Positions 33,383 to 40,150 of a DNA stretch of 50,962 nucleotides are shown here, in pieces. The DNA is taken from positions 1-50,962 of IMG/VR virus record IMGVR_UViG_3300046512_000126, one strand, 5' to 3'. Both the position numbers and the translations under genes were made by a program. The DNA is from a virus. The notes under the pieces are model-generated. The model was not told the DNA's origin, did not search any database, and saw only the letters and a list, made by a program, of their open reading frames with translations. Numbering within the stretch: position 1 is the first letter of the stretch; every line of letters starts with the position of its first letter.

Positions 33383-34191
33383 GGACGTCCTTTGCCGATA
33401 AGCTCGGCAAGCTCAAGGAAACGATCCACATACCAGTGAGGCTGCGTCTCGCGAGGGGATTGGGGGCTGGTGAGGTTCTTGCCGTAGGCGAGGCCCTTTT
33501 CAGTCACCGACCAGAACGGGACTGTTACCTGCTTGGAGTTCTTTCGAGTCATGGTCTTCAGGTAACCAGCAGCCTCAAGGCGCTGATTGAAAGCGATGAC
33601 AGAACCACCCAGGCCGAAGTCCTTCAGCAGTGCTGTTGCAGATTTGGTGGGCATGGAAGAGCCGCCAATGGCATCCGGCGCGGCGTCGATGGCATAGCCT
33701 GGGAGAAACTTCGGATCAAGGCCGTTGTTCTCGGCGATCTTCGTCAGCATGAGCATCTGGCTGGACGGCGCAGGCTTCAGCAGGCGGGTGAAGCACTCCA
33801 TGATGGCAATCTCGCCGATCACCTTGGTTCCATTCGCCGTGACGGCTTCGCGTGACGCGGCTTTCTCTTCAAGCTCACGCCAGCGACGAACGACCGCATA
33901 ACGCATGCGTGCGCTATATCCGGTCATGAGGGTGTCGGTCAGGTCGCGGTCAAGGTGAAATGCGGTTGTGTATCCGCGCGCGTCTTTCTCCTCAGAAAGA
34001 TGGCCCAAAATTGGACCATCTTTTTCGAGATCGGAAATCATGTCGCGGATGTCACGGATCACGTGCTTGTGAGCCTTACGGGTGACGCTGGCGATTTCCT
34101 TCGATGACATCGTGCGCGCCACGTTTTCGTGATTAGCAAAATGTGGCGCGGGCCGGTTCAGGGCCTGTACATCGTGATTCTGTGTGTGCAT
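33379..34191 (-). CDS. rha: Rha family phage regulator
   Basis: This 270-residue protein has an N-terminal Rha domain (MSSKEIASVTRKAHKHVIRDIRDM, abbreviated 'S-x-x-IA-x-x-T-x-K-x-H-x-x-V-x-R-D', and GYTTAFHLDRDLTDTLMTGY). A C-terminal winged-helix-like part (LLKDFGLGGSVIAFNQRLEAAGYL) resembles KilA-C/antirepressor-type tails. Rha proteins affect phage growth in IHF-deficient hosts. The ATG at 34191 is chosen over one eight codons upstream. Confidence 0.83.
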   Translation of the reverse strand: MHTQNHDVQALNRPAPHFANHENVARTMSSKEIASVTRKAHKHVIRDIRDMISDLEKDGPILGHLSEEKDARGYTTAFHLDRDLTDTLMTGYSARMRYAVVRRWRELEEKAASREAVTANGTKVIGEIAIMECFTRLLKPAPSSQMLMLTKIAENNGLDPKFLPGYAIDAAPDAIGGSSMPTKSATALLKDFGLGGSVIAFNQRLEAAGYLKTMTRKNSKQVTVPFWSVTEKGLAYGKNLTSPQSPRETQPHWYVDRFLELAELIGKGRP

Positions 34192-34225
34192 AATCAGCTC
34201 CAGTACGTTGTGCAAACAGCTGTAG

Positions 34226-34254
34226 AAAAAGCCACCCTTGCCCGGTGGCTTTTT
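34226..34254. terminator. Strong terminator in the early-right operon, tR1-like
   Basis: AAAAAGCCACC pairs perfectly with GGTGGCTTTTT around a 7-base loop, with T-runs in both directions. It lies between the small gene at 34273 and rha, downstream of cro. This is the position of lambda tR1, where transcription stops unless antiterminated. Confidence 0.88.
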
Positions 34255-34272
34255 TGTGCCTGCGATTTGGGT

Positions 34273-34512
34273 TCATTCACTTTTCAGGCCCTCATCAGGC
34301 CTGGGTTTTGATGGGGAGTACGGTCGCCGGAATGGCTGAACTGTCCCCGACATCGTCTTCGGCCTGGTGCGGGCGACGATGTGTTTCTCCACCATCTGTT
34401 TCGCGAGTTGCTCAACAGGTATTCCGAGCTCGGCGGCAGCCTCCTTCAGAAACTGGATGTCTTTCTCATCCGCGATCTGCTCCAAAAGCAGGTCGCTCTG
34501 GTTCTCAGGCAT
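34273..34512 (-). CDS. Small hypothetical protein in early-right operon
   Basis: This 79-residue protein has an acidic helical N-terminus (ENQSDLLLEQIADEKDIQFL) with GIPVEQLAKQMVEKH, then a basic Pro/Arg/Ser tail. An ATG with GGCTC-type weak site starts it 20 bases after the RHH gene. It ends just before the strong terminator. The position corresponds to lambda cII, but no resemblance to CII is visible. Confidence 0.68.
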   Translation of the reverse strand: MPENQSDLLLEQIADEKDIQFLKEAAAELGIPVEQLAKQMVEKHIVARTRPKTMSGTVQPFRRPYSPSKPRPDEGLKSE

Positions 34513-34532
34513 AGAGCCTCCATTGCGGGCCT

Positions 34533-34721
34533 TCAGGCCAAGTCTTGGATGCGGGTAAGCTCGTCCCTCATCTGCTGGATTGCGGCCTTCAAAATTTCAC
34601 GGGCCAACACGGCCTTCTGCGTGCCGTGGATCTTTGCCAGTGAGCGCAGGTACTCGTCGTACTCATCGCTCAGGCGGACTTTCGTTTCGTTGTGGTTCAG
34701 GTGCTTCGGGTCTTCGTACAT
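34533..34721 (-). CDS. Ribbon-helix-helix-like small protein
   Basis: This 62-residue protein fits an Arc/MetJ-type layout: a beta strand (NETKVRLSDE) followed by two helices (YDEYLRSLAKIHGT and KAVLAREILKAAIQQM). Such dimers bind operator DNA. It follows cro and has a ribosome site (GGAAAG) before the ATG. It may regulate early genes. Confidence 0.7.
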   Translation of the reverse strand: MYEDPKHLNHNETKVRLSDEYDEYLRSLAKIHGTQKAVLAREILKAAIQQMRDELTRIQDLA

Positions 34722-34784
34722 GCAGGCTTTCCTTAATGGCTGATGAACTGGCTTAAAACGGTTATGGGTGCCAAGGCGACATGA

Positions 34785-34961
34785 CTACGCGGCTTGAGTC
34801 TTCTGCTCAGCCTTCAGTGCGCCCTGGGTGATTCGCTCGATTTGGTACTGGCGGAGCTCAGGCACGACGTCCCATTGGCGGACTGCCTCATAGGTCACGC
34901 TGATTGCCTTTGCGAGCGCCGAAACGGAGCCGAAATGTTGGATCGCTTGTGTTTTGGTCAT
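34785..34961 (-). CDS. cro: Cro-like repressor
   Basis: This 58-residue protein has a helix-turn-helix (TQAIQHFGSVSALAKAISVT, then YEAVRQWDVVPELRQYQIERI) of the short Cro/YdaS type. The ATG is preceded by a near-perfect AAAGGAGGT. An upstream in-frame start lies inside the operator and is not used. It is the first gene from pR, divergent from the repressor, and would shut off repressor transcription in lytic growth. Confidence 0.88.
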   Translation of the reverse strand: MTKTQAIQHFGSVSALAKAISVTYEAVRQWDVVPELRQYQIERITQGALKAEQKTQAA

Positions 34962-34980
34962 GCCGACCTCCTTTTGCTTA

Positions 34981-35036
34981 TTCATATTCAAGCATGCTTG
35001 TGTTTGCAAGGCAAGCATGCTTGACAAGCTTCCTTG
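34981..35036. promoter_or_regulatory. OR operators and PR promoter
   Basis: CAAGCATGCTTG, a perfect 12-bp palindrome, occurs at 34989-35000 and 35012-35023. A degenerate copy (CAAGCTTCCTTG) is at 35025-35036. On the minus strand, TTGCAA (35004-35009) and TATGAA (34981-34986) form a PR promoter with a 17-bp spacer that contains the first operator. The repressor gene starts at 35049 on the other side. Confidence 0.85.
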
Positions 35037-35048
35037 TAGATTGCTCGC

Positions 35049-35900
35049 ATGAAAATTACTGATCGAATTACGAAGCTCGTCCTTGCGCGAAAGCCCGAGA
35101 TAGGCGCGCGCGGGTTCAAGCGTGACATAGCGACCACATGCGGAGTCAGCTATGAGGCTGTGCGCCAGTGGTTTGCCGGTGATACCGGAAACATTAAGAA
35201 TGAGAATCTCAGCGCAATCGCCGAGGGATACGACACGACTGTAGATTGGCTGCTTTCAGGAAAGGGCGAGCCGCCGCGCCGATCAATCCCGGGCAAGGCA
35301 ACAGTAGAACCAACCAAATCTGCTGCCGACATGGTTCAGCAAATGCTGGCCAAGCACGGAAAGAATCTTTCAGATGATGCTCGTAGCAAGATCGCTGCGG
35401 CAGTTGAAGAAACTGCGACTGAGGTCAAATCGGGCAATGTGATCACTGCTGATTTTTCTGGCTCGCGCGTCAGGTCGGGAGAAATCTTGATTCCTCACTA
35501 CGATATTCGCGGCTCGCAAGGTCACGGCCAGGTGCCTCCTGAATACGCAGAGACGCTCAGGAATTTAATCGTGCGTGAGGATGTGCTGCTGGAAAAGGGA
35601 GTCACGTACACGTCGGGCAGCGCCCTATCTGTTATCACTGGATGGGGCCAGAGCATGGAGGGAACCATCAACGACAAGGATCCGGTGGTCGTTGACAGGG
35701 GTGTGAACGAGTTCGTCGGCGAAGGTATTTACGTCGTAACCTGGCATGAGCACCTCTACATCAAAAGACTCCAGGTCTTGGACGAAGATCACTTCTGGCT
35801 GATATCGGATAACCCGAAAAGCAAGGATCAGCAGGCCCGGATGGACGATGTGACCATCCATGCGAAGGTTCTGCTGGTTCTGAACGTGAAAAAGGTCTGA
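35049..35900 (+). CDS. cI: CI-like prophage repressor, XRE-S24
   Basis: This 283-residue protein has an N-terminal helix-turn-helix (FKRDIATTCGVSYEAVRQWF, residues 23-42) and a C-terminal S24/LexA-like domain with Ser202 in GWGQSMEG and Lys239 in LYIKRLQ. It should bind the CAAGCATGCTTG operators and keep lysogeny. There is no canonical Ala-Gly or Cys-Gly cleavage site in the linker (the region near DIRGSQGHGQ is the best candidate), so self-cleavage is not certain. Confidence 0.92.
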   Translation: MKITDRITKLVLARKPEIGARGFKRDIATTCGVSYEAVRQWFAGDTGNIKNENLSAIAEGYDTTVDWLLSGKGEPPRRSIPGKATVEPTKSAADMVQQMLAKHGKNLSDDARSKIAAAVEETATEVKSGNVITADFSGSRVRSGEILIPHYDIRGSQGHGQVPPEYAETLRNLIVREDVLLEKGVTYTSGSALSVITGWGQSMEGTINDKDPVVVDRGVNEFVGEGIYVVTWHEHLYIKRLQVLDEDHFWLISDNPKSKDQQARMDDVTIHAKVLLVLNVKKV

Positions 35901-35917
35901 CGCTGTTTTGTAAAATA

Positions 35918-35942
35918 GCCCGCCAACAGAGCGGGCTTTTTT
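35918..35942 (+). terminator. Terminator after cI
   Basis: GCCCGC pairs with GCGGGC around a 7-base loop and is followed by TTTTTT. It is 18 bases after the cI stop and 8 before the DUF1654 stop on the other strand, so it separates the two convergent genes. The minus-strand T-run is weak. Confidence 0.88.
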
Positions 35943-35949
35943 ATACCCC

Positions 35950-36267
35950 TCAGAACGGCGCTGGCTCGTCGACCGTGTCCATGTCTTCGGCACGAATCTC
36001 GCGATCATTGTCGCTAGCCGCCTCCCACTCCAGTGTTATCGAATCATCCTCGTCGTTGATCGTCATGTCGATCCCGTCCGTATCCGATAGCGCTGTCAGC
36101 AGCTCATCCCACTCCCTCTGCCCGTCCGTGTCCAACCGGTGAATCGTCACCCTCCGATCAAGCTGTGCGATCGGGTGATTGATCATGTTCGACACCCTAA
36201 TTGTTAGTCGCTCCATGCCACTCATTGGCTTCGGCCCTGCGTCCTTTTTTCTTTCCTGCTTTGCCAT
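35950..36267 (-). CDS. DUF1654-like protein under SOS control
   Basis: This 105-residue protein resembles Pseudomonas DUF1654 proteins: a basic start, MERLTIRVSNMINHPIAQLD, TIHRLDTDGQREWDELLTAL, and an acidic end (DGIDMTINDEDDSITLEWE). The ATG has AGGAGGT upstream, and a LexA box lies 21 bases farther. The gene faces cI and occupies the place of lambda rexAB between cI and OL. Its function is not known to me. Confidence 0.78.
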   Translation of the reverse strand: MAKQERKKDAGPKPMSGMERLTIRVSNMINHPIAQLDRRVTIHRLDTDGQREWDELLTALSDTDGIDMTINDEDDSITLEWEAASDNDREIRAEDMDTVDEPAPF

Positions 36268-36287
36268 AAATTACCTCCTGTTTGATA

Positions 36288-36303
36288 CTGTATATCCATA
36301 CAG
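36288..36303. promoter_or_regulatory. LexA (SOS) box upstream of the DUF1654 gene
   Basis: CTGTATATCCATACAG keeps the CTG-N10-CAG ends and most inner bases of a LexA box. It is 21 bases upstream of the DUF1654 start, overlapping a likely minus-strand promoter in A/T-rich DNA. It also lies only 16 bases from the first OL operator. Confidence 0.88.
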
Positions 36304-36318
36304 TACAAAAAATAAATA

Positions 36319-36373
36319 CAAGCTTGCTTGCATTCAATACGCAAGCATGCTTTTATTAATGCAAGCCGACTTG
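36319..36373. promoter_or_regulatory. OL operator cluster (PL region)
   Basis: Three relatives of the OR palindrome occur: CAAGCTTGCTTG (36319-36330), CAAGCATGCTTT (36342-36353) and CAAGCCGACTTG (36362-36373). The first two start 23 bp apart, the same spacing as in OR. The A/T-rich DNA around 36351-36360 (TTTTATTAAT) may be the -10 of a rightward PL promoter; the -35 is not clear. Confidence 0.78.
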
Positions 36374-36399
36374 CACAGAAACACAAGTGGAGTTGGCCA

Positions 36400-36426
36400 G
36401 GGCCTAATCAAGGCCCGCGCTCTTTA
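36400..36426 (+). promoter_or_regulatory. nut-like leader: hairpin and boxA
   Basis: GGGCCT/AGGCCC forms a 6-bp stem with a 5-base loop (36400-36416), and CGCTCTTTA (36418-36426) equals the boxA consensus bound by NusB/S10. Both lie in the untranslated leader of the pL operon, 30 bases past OL. In lambda boxA precedes boxB, whereas here the hairpin comes first; a weaker stem (CTTA/TAAG) follows near 36458. Bases 36304-36611 otherwise hold no clear gene. Confidence 0.52.
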
Positions 36427-36611
36427 CCACCGCCAAGATCCTCGCGACCGACTACCCCTTAACCGGTAAGTGCGAGCAACAAACAGTCGACCCATGCCAG
36501 CTCTGGAACTGGCCGTGCTCACCAGATGTGAGTACGCGAAGCCACGCAAGCCAGCCAGCGAAGAACACCGGTCATGAAATGTGTGACGCAGGCCAAGAGA
36601 GGACTCAGGCG

Positions 36612-36740
36612 ATGAGCGTGGTGGAGACGGCCGCAAGGCAGCCAAGGAAACCGTGGCAGGTAACGGAACCCAGCAAGACAGATTTCACTGGCTGGCCTTG
36701 GAGACAGGGCCAGACGGGAAATCAACCGGAGGGCGTGTGA
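36612..36740 (+). CDS. First small ORF of the early-left operon
   Basis: This 42-residue ORF begins MSVVETAARQPRKPW with AGAGGA upstream. Its TGA overlaps the ATG of the next gene by one base (TGATG), suggesting coupling. A GTG at 36528 would give 70 residues but has no good ribosome site. The peptide is basic and Trp/Pro-rich near its end. The function is unknown. Confidence 0.5.
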   Translation: MSVVETAARQPRKPWQVTEPSKTDFTGWPWRQGQTGNQPEGV

Positions 36741-37264
36741 TGGCCTACTACAAAACAAGCGCGCCGGAAGTTCTGGCTGCGTGGAAAGCATACAAAGAGC
36801 GCGTCGATCGTTTGCAGGAGCTGGGTGAAGCGTTCGCCCGGCGCTTCGAAGGTGCCACGGCTCTTTTCCAGTTCAGCATTCACAGCGGTCGCACCTTCTA
36901 CGGGTTGAAGTTCAGCCCGCCAATGCCTCAGCCGCTGTGGACCAAGCCTGATCCAAAGGCTGAAAGCTCCCAGTTCCCACGACAAAGCCTGCCACCTGGC
37001 ACCAAGGGTGATGAGCGAAAAGCCTTGAAGGCTGAGCTGGAACGACTGAAAGATGACTTCAAGGAGCATAAGCCGAAGGATAAAGCAGACCTCGAGCCAT
37101 TCCTTGCCTCTATGGGGTTGGGTGGCGGCAAGCTGTTCTTCGCCGGTTACCGACAGGTGGTGACGCCTGATTGCATCTACGTCAGCACCTCTGCAACGCC
37201 GTCAGAGGCTATGACTGAAATCCTCGGAAGCGAGTTCGAAGCGGCTGAAAAAGCGAATCCCTGA
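36740..37264 (+). CDS. Hypothetical early protein
   Basis: This 174-residue protein begins MAYYKTSAPEVLAAWKAY and is helical to about residue 40, then has FQFSIHSGRTFYGLKFSPP and a Lys-rich charged helix (AELERLKDDFKEHKPKDK). A final AGYRQVVTPDCIYVSTSA strand pair follows. No known domain is recognised. It is the first sizeable gene after PL, where lambda N lies, but shows no Arg-rich N-terminus. Confidence 0.78.
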   Translation: MAYYKTSAPEVLAAWKAYKERVDRLQELGEAFARRFEGATALFQFSIHSGRTFYGLKFSPPMPQPLWTKPDPKAESSQFPRQSLPPGTKGDERKALKAELERLKDDFKEHKPKDKADLEPFLASMGLGGGKLFFAGYRQVVTPDCIYVSTSATPSEAMTEILGSEFEAAEKANP

Positions 37265-37538
37265 ACCATCCTCCTGCCCATTCACAGAGTGGGCAGTGGG
37301 ATGCGGACGAAACTGCGGCCTATAACCGCCCACCTGCATCACCCCATACGAGCATCCCAGTAGGCGACGAAGGCGAAAGCTGGAGCCAAAAGCGTTGCGG
37401 TGGAGCTTCGGCTGTGAAGCTGGCGCGCTGCTCGTATCCCCTTCCCCTCCCGAACACACCCACATGCAACCCCTCCGCGGCCCCTTGGCCGTTCGCGTTC
37501 TTGTGGTTGCAGCTGAGTGTGTTTGGTTAATTCATCGA

Positions 37539-37609
37539 CCGCATCGACAGGTGCCCGCGTGCTTCACGGCACGGGCTTGGTCACCTGCGCGGGCATCTGA
37601 TCGATGCGG
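37539..37609. repeat. Structured inverted repeat in a 370-base non-coding gap
   Basis: CCGCATCGA (37539-37547) pairs with TCGATGCGG (37601-37609). Inside, CAGGTG pairs with CACCTG, and GCCC/GGGC and GTGC/GCAC extend it. A smaller hairpin (TGCCCA/TGGGCA, about 37276-37296) lies earlier in the same gap (37265-37634). There is no T-run. It could be an RNA processing site, protein-binding site or small RNA. No gene is convincing in the gap. Confidence 0.55.
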
Positions 37610-37634
37610 TTGTACAGCGCCTACGGAGGCGACC

Positions 37635-37868
37635 ATGAACGAGTTTCAGCGAAAGCGCTTCGACAACCTGCTGGCTCAGGCAATTGATCCCGAACGCGAC
37701 TGGATTGCTCGGGAACACATATCCCGTGCCTTCGGCTACATCGACGGCCTGTTTGAGGGCGACGTCATCAATGCCCTGCAGTACTCCGATCTGTTCCGCG
37801 AGATTGTCCAGGCCGAATCCGTGATCCGGGAAAGGGCGCAGCCGAAAATCGAGCTACTCGCATCATGA
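37635..37868 (+). CDS. Small hypothetical protein
   Basis: This 77-residue, mostly helical protein begins MNEFQRKRFDNLLAQAID with GGAGGCGACC upstream of the ATG. It contains GYIDGLFEGDVINALQYSDL. Its stop overlaps the next start (ATGA). No family is recognised. Confidence 0.75.
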   Translation: MNEFQRKRFDNLLAQAIDPERDWIAREHISRAFGYIDGLFEGDVINALQYSDLFREIVQAESVIRERAQPKIELLAS

Positions 37869-38092
37869 GCACCAGTTACGCGGATAGCGCCCAAGCGCGG
37901 CTGATGGACGAGCGAATGCTCGGATCGGCCGACGGCGGCGCCACTGATGACTGGTTCGACGAAAGCGCCGAAGAGTTCTTCGCCCAGTGCGCTGAGCGGG
38001 AGCGCAAACGACTCGCCGCCCTGCCCGGCCGCTTTCGGATCGCCATCGGCCAGATGGAAGCGGTACTCGCCAAGCAAGGAGGTTCGGTATGA
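37865..38092 (+). CDS. Small acidic hypothetical protein
   Basis: This 75-residue protein has an acidic centre (DDWFDESAEEFFAQCAER) and a C-terminal helix (FRIAIGQMEAVLAKQ). It is coupled on both sides by ATGA-type overlaps. No family is recognised. Confidence 0.72.
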   Translation: MSTSYADSAQARLMDERMLGSADGGATDDWFDESAEEFFAQCAERERKRLAALPGRFRIAIGQMEAVLAKQGGSV

Positions 38093-38262
38093 CGACTTCA
38101 CCGGTTAAATCGATCGTGGATGAGCAAGTTGAAGAGGCAGCAGCACGGGTTCGCGGCACGTTCAGCTTCCCGCCCGGAATGCGCGTTGCTGATCTGCCTT
38201 TCCCCATGAAGGCTGATTGGCTGAAGCGTCGCCCAATAGCGAGGCCGAAGCCATGCCAGTGA
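38089..38262 (+). CDS. 57-residue hypothetical protein
   Basis: The ATG at 38089 overlaps the preceding stop (ATGA) and has AGGAGGTTC upstream. The peptide begins MTTSPVKSIVDEQVEEAAAR and has a FSFPPGMRVADLPFPMKADW middle and basic end. Its 3' end overlaps the next start. No function can be assigned. Confidence 0.65.
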   Translation: MTTSPVKSIVDEQVEEAAARVRGTFSFPPGMRVADLPFPMKADWLKRRPIARPKPCQ

Positions 38263-38372
38263 CCCGCCAGCAGGCCCGTCGCGCGGCGTACTGGCGCGGA
38301 TCAGCCTTCACCCTGATCTTCTGCACCGCTCTTATGCTGCTCGGCGCATTGGCCGGGCAGATCACCCAGTAG
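38253..38372 (+). CDS. 39-residue single-span membrane protein
   Basis: The ATG at 38253 lies ten bases inside the previous gene. The peptide has a basic start (PVTRQQARRAAYWRG) and one membrane segment (AFTLIFCTALMLLGALAG), ending ITQ. Size and position resemble the small membrane peptides of lambda pL operons (for example Kil or similar), but no homology is claimed. Confidence 0.58.
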   Translation: MPVTRQQARRAAYWRGSAFTLIFCTALMLLGALAGQITQ

Positions 38373-38381
38373 GAACCCCTC

Positions 38382-38891
38382 ATGCCAATCGATCCTCGGG
38401 CTAACGCCCCCGAGCGTATTGCCGCGCCCGCACCGCTGCCTCATGTCAGCCGTCGAGCCCTCAAACGCGTAACCAATCCTCTCCCTGCGCCCAAAGATTG
38501 CCGCTACTGCGGTGACGACGTGCATCTGGTCCGTAACTCGGAAATCTACAACGGCCGAAGCTACGGTGACTGGCCGTTTGCGTACCTCTGTCACGGCTGC
38601 CGTGCGTACGTCGGCCTGCACCCTGATACCGACGTGCCGCTGGGCACGCTGGCTGACGACAAGCTGCGCGCCGCGCGGAACCGCAGCAAGTCAGTGTTCC
38701 ACGACCACATCAAGGCGTCCGGCTTGGGCAGGTCCGCAGCTTATAAGTGGCTCGCCGGTCAGATGGGTATCGACGTGGGCGTCTGCCACTTCGGCTGGTT
38801 CGAGGCAGAGGCCTGCACTCAAGCGGAAGTGATCGTCAAGAATGCCGCTCCACCGACCGCCATGGCTCAGGCATTCGCCAGAGCGCGGTAA
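38382..38891 (+). CDS. DUF3268 zinc-finger protein
   Basis: This 169-residue protein fits the DUF3268 family. Four cysteines (40, 43 in CRYC and 70, 73 in CHGC) form a zinc site. Family stretches include DDVHLVRNSEIYN and AYVGLHPDTDVPLGTLAD. The C-terminal third (HDHIKASGLGRSAAYKWLAGQ) is helical. The role is unknown; it is common among early phage genes of Pseudomonas. Confidence 0.85.
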   Translation: MPIDPRANAPERIAAPAPLPHVSRRALKRVTNPLPAPKDCRYCGDDVHLVRNSEIYNGRSYGDWPFAYLCHGCRAYVGLHPDTDVPLGTLADDKLRAARNRSKSVFHDHIKASGLGRSAAYKWLAGQMGIDVGVCHFGWFEAEACTQAEVIVKNAAPPTAMAQAFARAR

Positions 38892-38946
38892 CCCCTACCC
38901 CATTCAATCGCAGCGCCCCGGCAACGGCATGGCGCAAGGAGCAAAC

Positions 38947-40143
38947 ATGTCCGCAGAAAAAGAACTGATCGTTGCGCCGCCGCAAGAAACCGCCCTGGCC
39001 GTCTACAGCGTGCCGAACGGCCTGGACCCATGGCTGCAGCAGATTCGTGTTGAGGTTGATGCGTTCAACTCCACCCTGCCAGAGCTGACCACTCTTAAGG
39101 GTCGCAAGATGTACGCGTCGATGGCGCACAAGATCGCCCAGTCGAAGACCTTGCTCGAAAAGGTCGGCAAGGCGCTTTCAGCTGAGCAAAAGGAAGTGCC
39201 GAAGCGCATTGACGCCGAACGCAAGCGCGTCTGGGATCTTCTTGAATCCTGGCAAGCGGAGGTTCGCAAGCCTCTGGACGACTGGCAAGCGGCCGAGGAT
39301 AAGCGCATTGAAAGCCACATTGACCGACTGGAGTGGTTGCGAGGCTTACCACTGAATCTCGCCAACGAAACGTCAACTCATGTCCAAGGCCTGATTGACC
39401 AGGCTGAGGCTGTCGAGATCAGCGATGAGTGGGAGGAGTTCAAGATTGAAGCCGCCGGCGCTAAGGATCTCGCCATTAAGGCGCTTCGAGCGACCCACGC
39501 TGAGCTCCAGCGTTATGAGGCCGATCAGGCTGAGCTTGCCCGTCTCCGCGCCGAAGCAGAGGCCCAGGTTCAGCGCGACCGTGAGGCTGAGATTGCTCGT
39601 GCCGCTGCTGAGCGGGCTCGAATCGAAGCAGAACAGCGCGCCCAGGCCGAACGTGATGCCGTCATCAAGCGTGAGGCTGATGCCAAGGCCGCTGCAGATC
39701 GTCGCGAGCTGGAGCTGAAACTGGCGGCAGAGCAAGCCGAGCGAGCAGCCGCACAGGCAGAGCGCGAGAGGATCGAAGCCGAGCAGCGTGCCGCGCAGCA
39801 GAAGATCGACGACGAGCGCCGGCACCAGCAGGCGCTGATACAGGCGGAATCTGATCGCGTTGCCGCAGTGGAGCGTGCAGAGCGCGAGAAAGCGGAGTCA
39901 GAGCGCAAGCAGGCTGAGGCCGCCGAGCGCGCCCGCTTGGCTGAGGTTGCACGGCAAGAAGCAGCAACTCGCGAAGAACAGCGTTTGGCGGCTGCTCGCG
40001 AGGCCGACAAGGCTCACAAAGCCAAGATCAACGGCGCCGCCCTGCGCGCATTCATCGACGGCGGCATGCCTGAAGAATGCGCTCGCCAGGCCGTCGTCCT
40101 GATCGCCCAACGCAAGATCCCAAACATCGCCATCACCTACTGA
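38947..40143 (+). CDS. Long coiled-coil protein upstream of recombination genes
   Basis: This 398-residue protein starts at an ATG with AAGGAG upstream. The N-terminal third (EVDAFNSTLPELTTLKGRKMY as pattern 'L-K-G-R-K-x-Y') is globular and resembles DUF1351-type phage proteins. Residues about 190-370 are a continuous Ala/Glu/Arg coiled coil of the kind mis-labelled TolA. The C-terminus is short and helical (FIDGGMPEECARQAVVLIA). It probably works with the annealing protein and exonuclease that follow. Confidence 0.75.
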   Translation: MSAEKELIVAPPQETALAVYSVPNGLDPWLQQIRVEVDAFNSTLPELTTLKGRKMYASMAHKIAQSKTLLEKVGKALSAEQKEVPKRIDAERKRVWDLLESWQAEVRKPLDDWQAAEDKRIESHIDRLEWLRGLPLNLANETSTHVQGLIDQAEAVEISDEWEEFKIEAAGAKDLAIKALRATHAELQRYEADQAELARLRAEAEAQVQRDREAEIARAAAERARIEAEQRAQAERDAVIKREADAKAAADRRELELKLAAEQAERAAAQAERERIEAEQRAAQQKIDDERRHQQALIQAESDRVAAVERAEREKAESERKQAEAAERARLAEVARQEAATREEQRLAAAREADKAHKAKINGAALRAFIDGGMPEECARQAVVLIAQRKIPNIAITY

Positions 40144-40150
40144 GGCAGCC

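Noticed and set aside
37395-37634. In-frame extension upstream of the gene at 37635
   Set aside because: The extension crosses the structured inverted repeat and has low-complexity content; the ATG at 37635 has a strong GGAGG.
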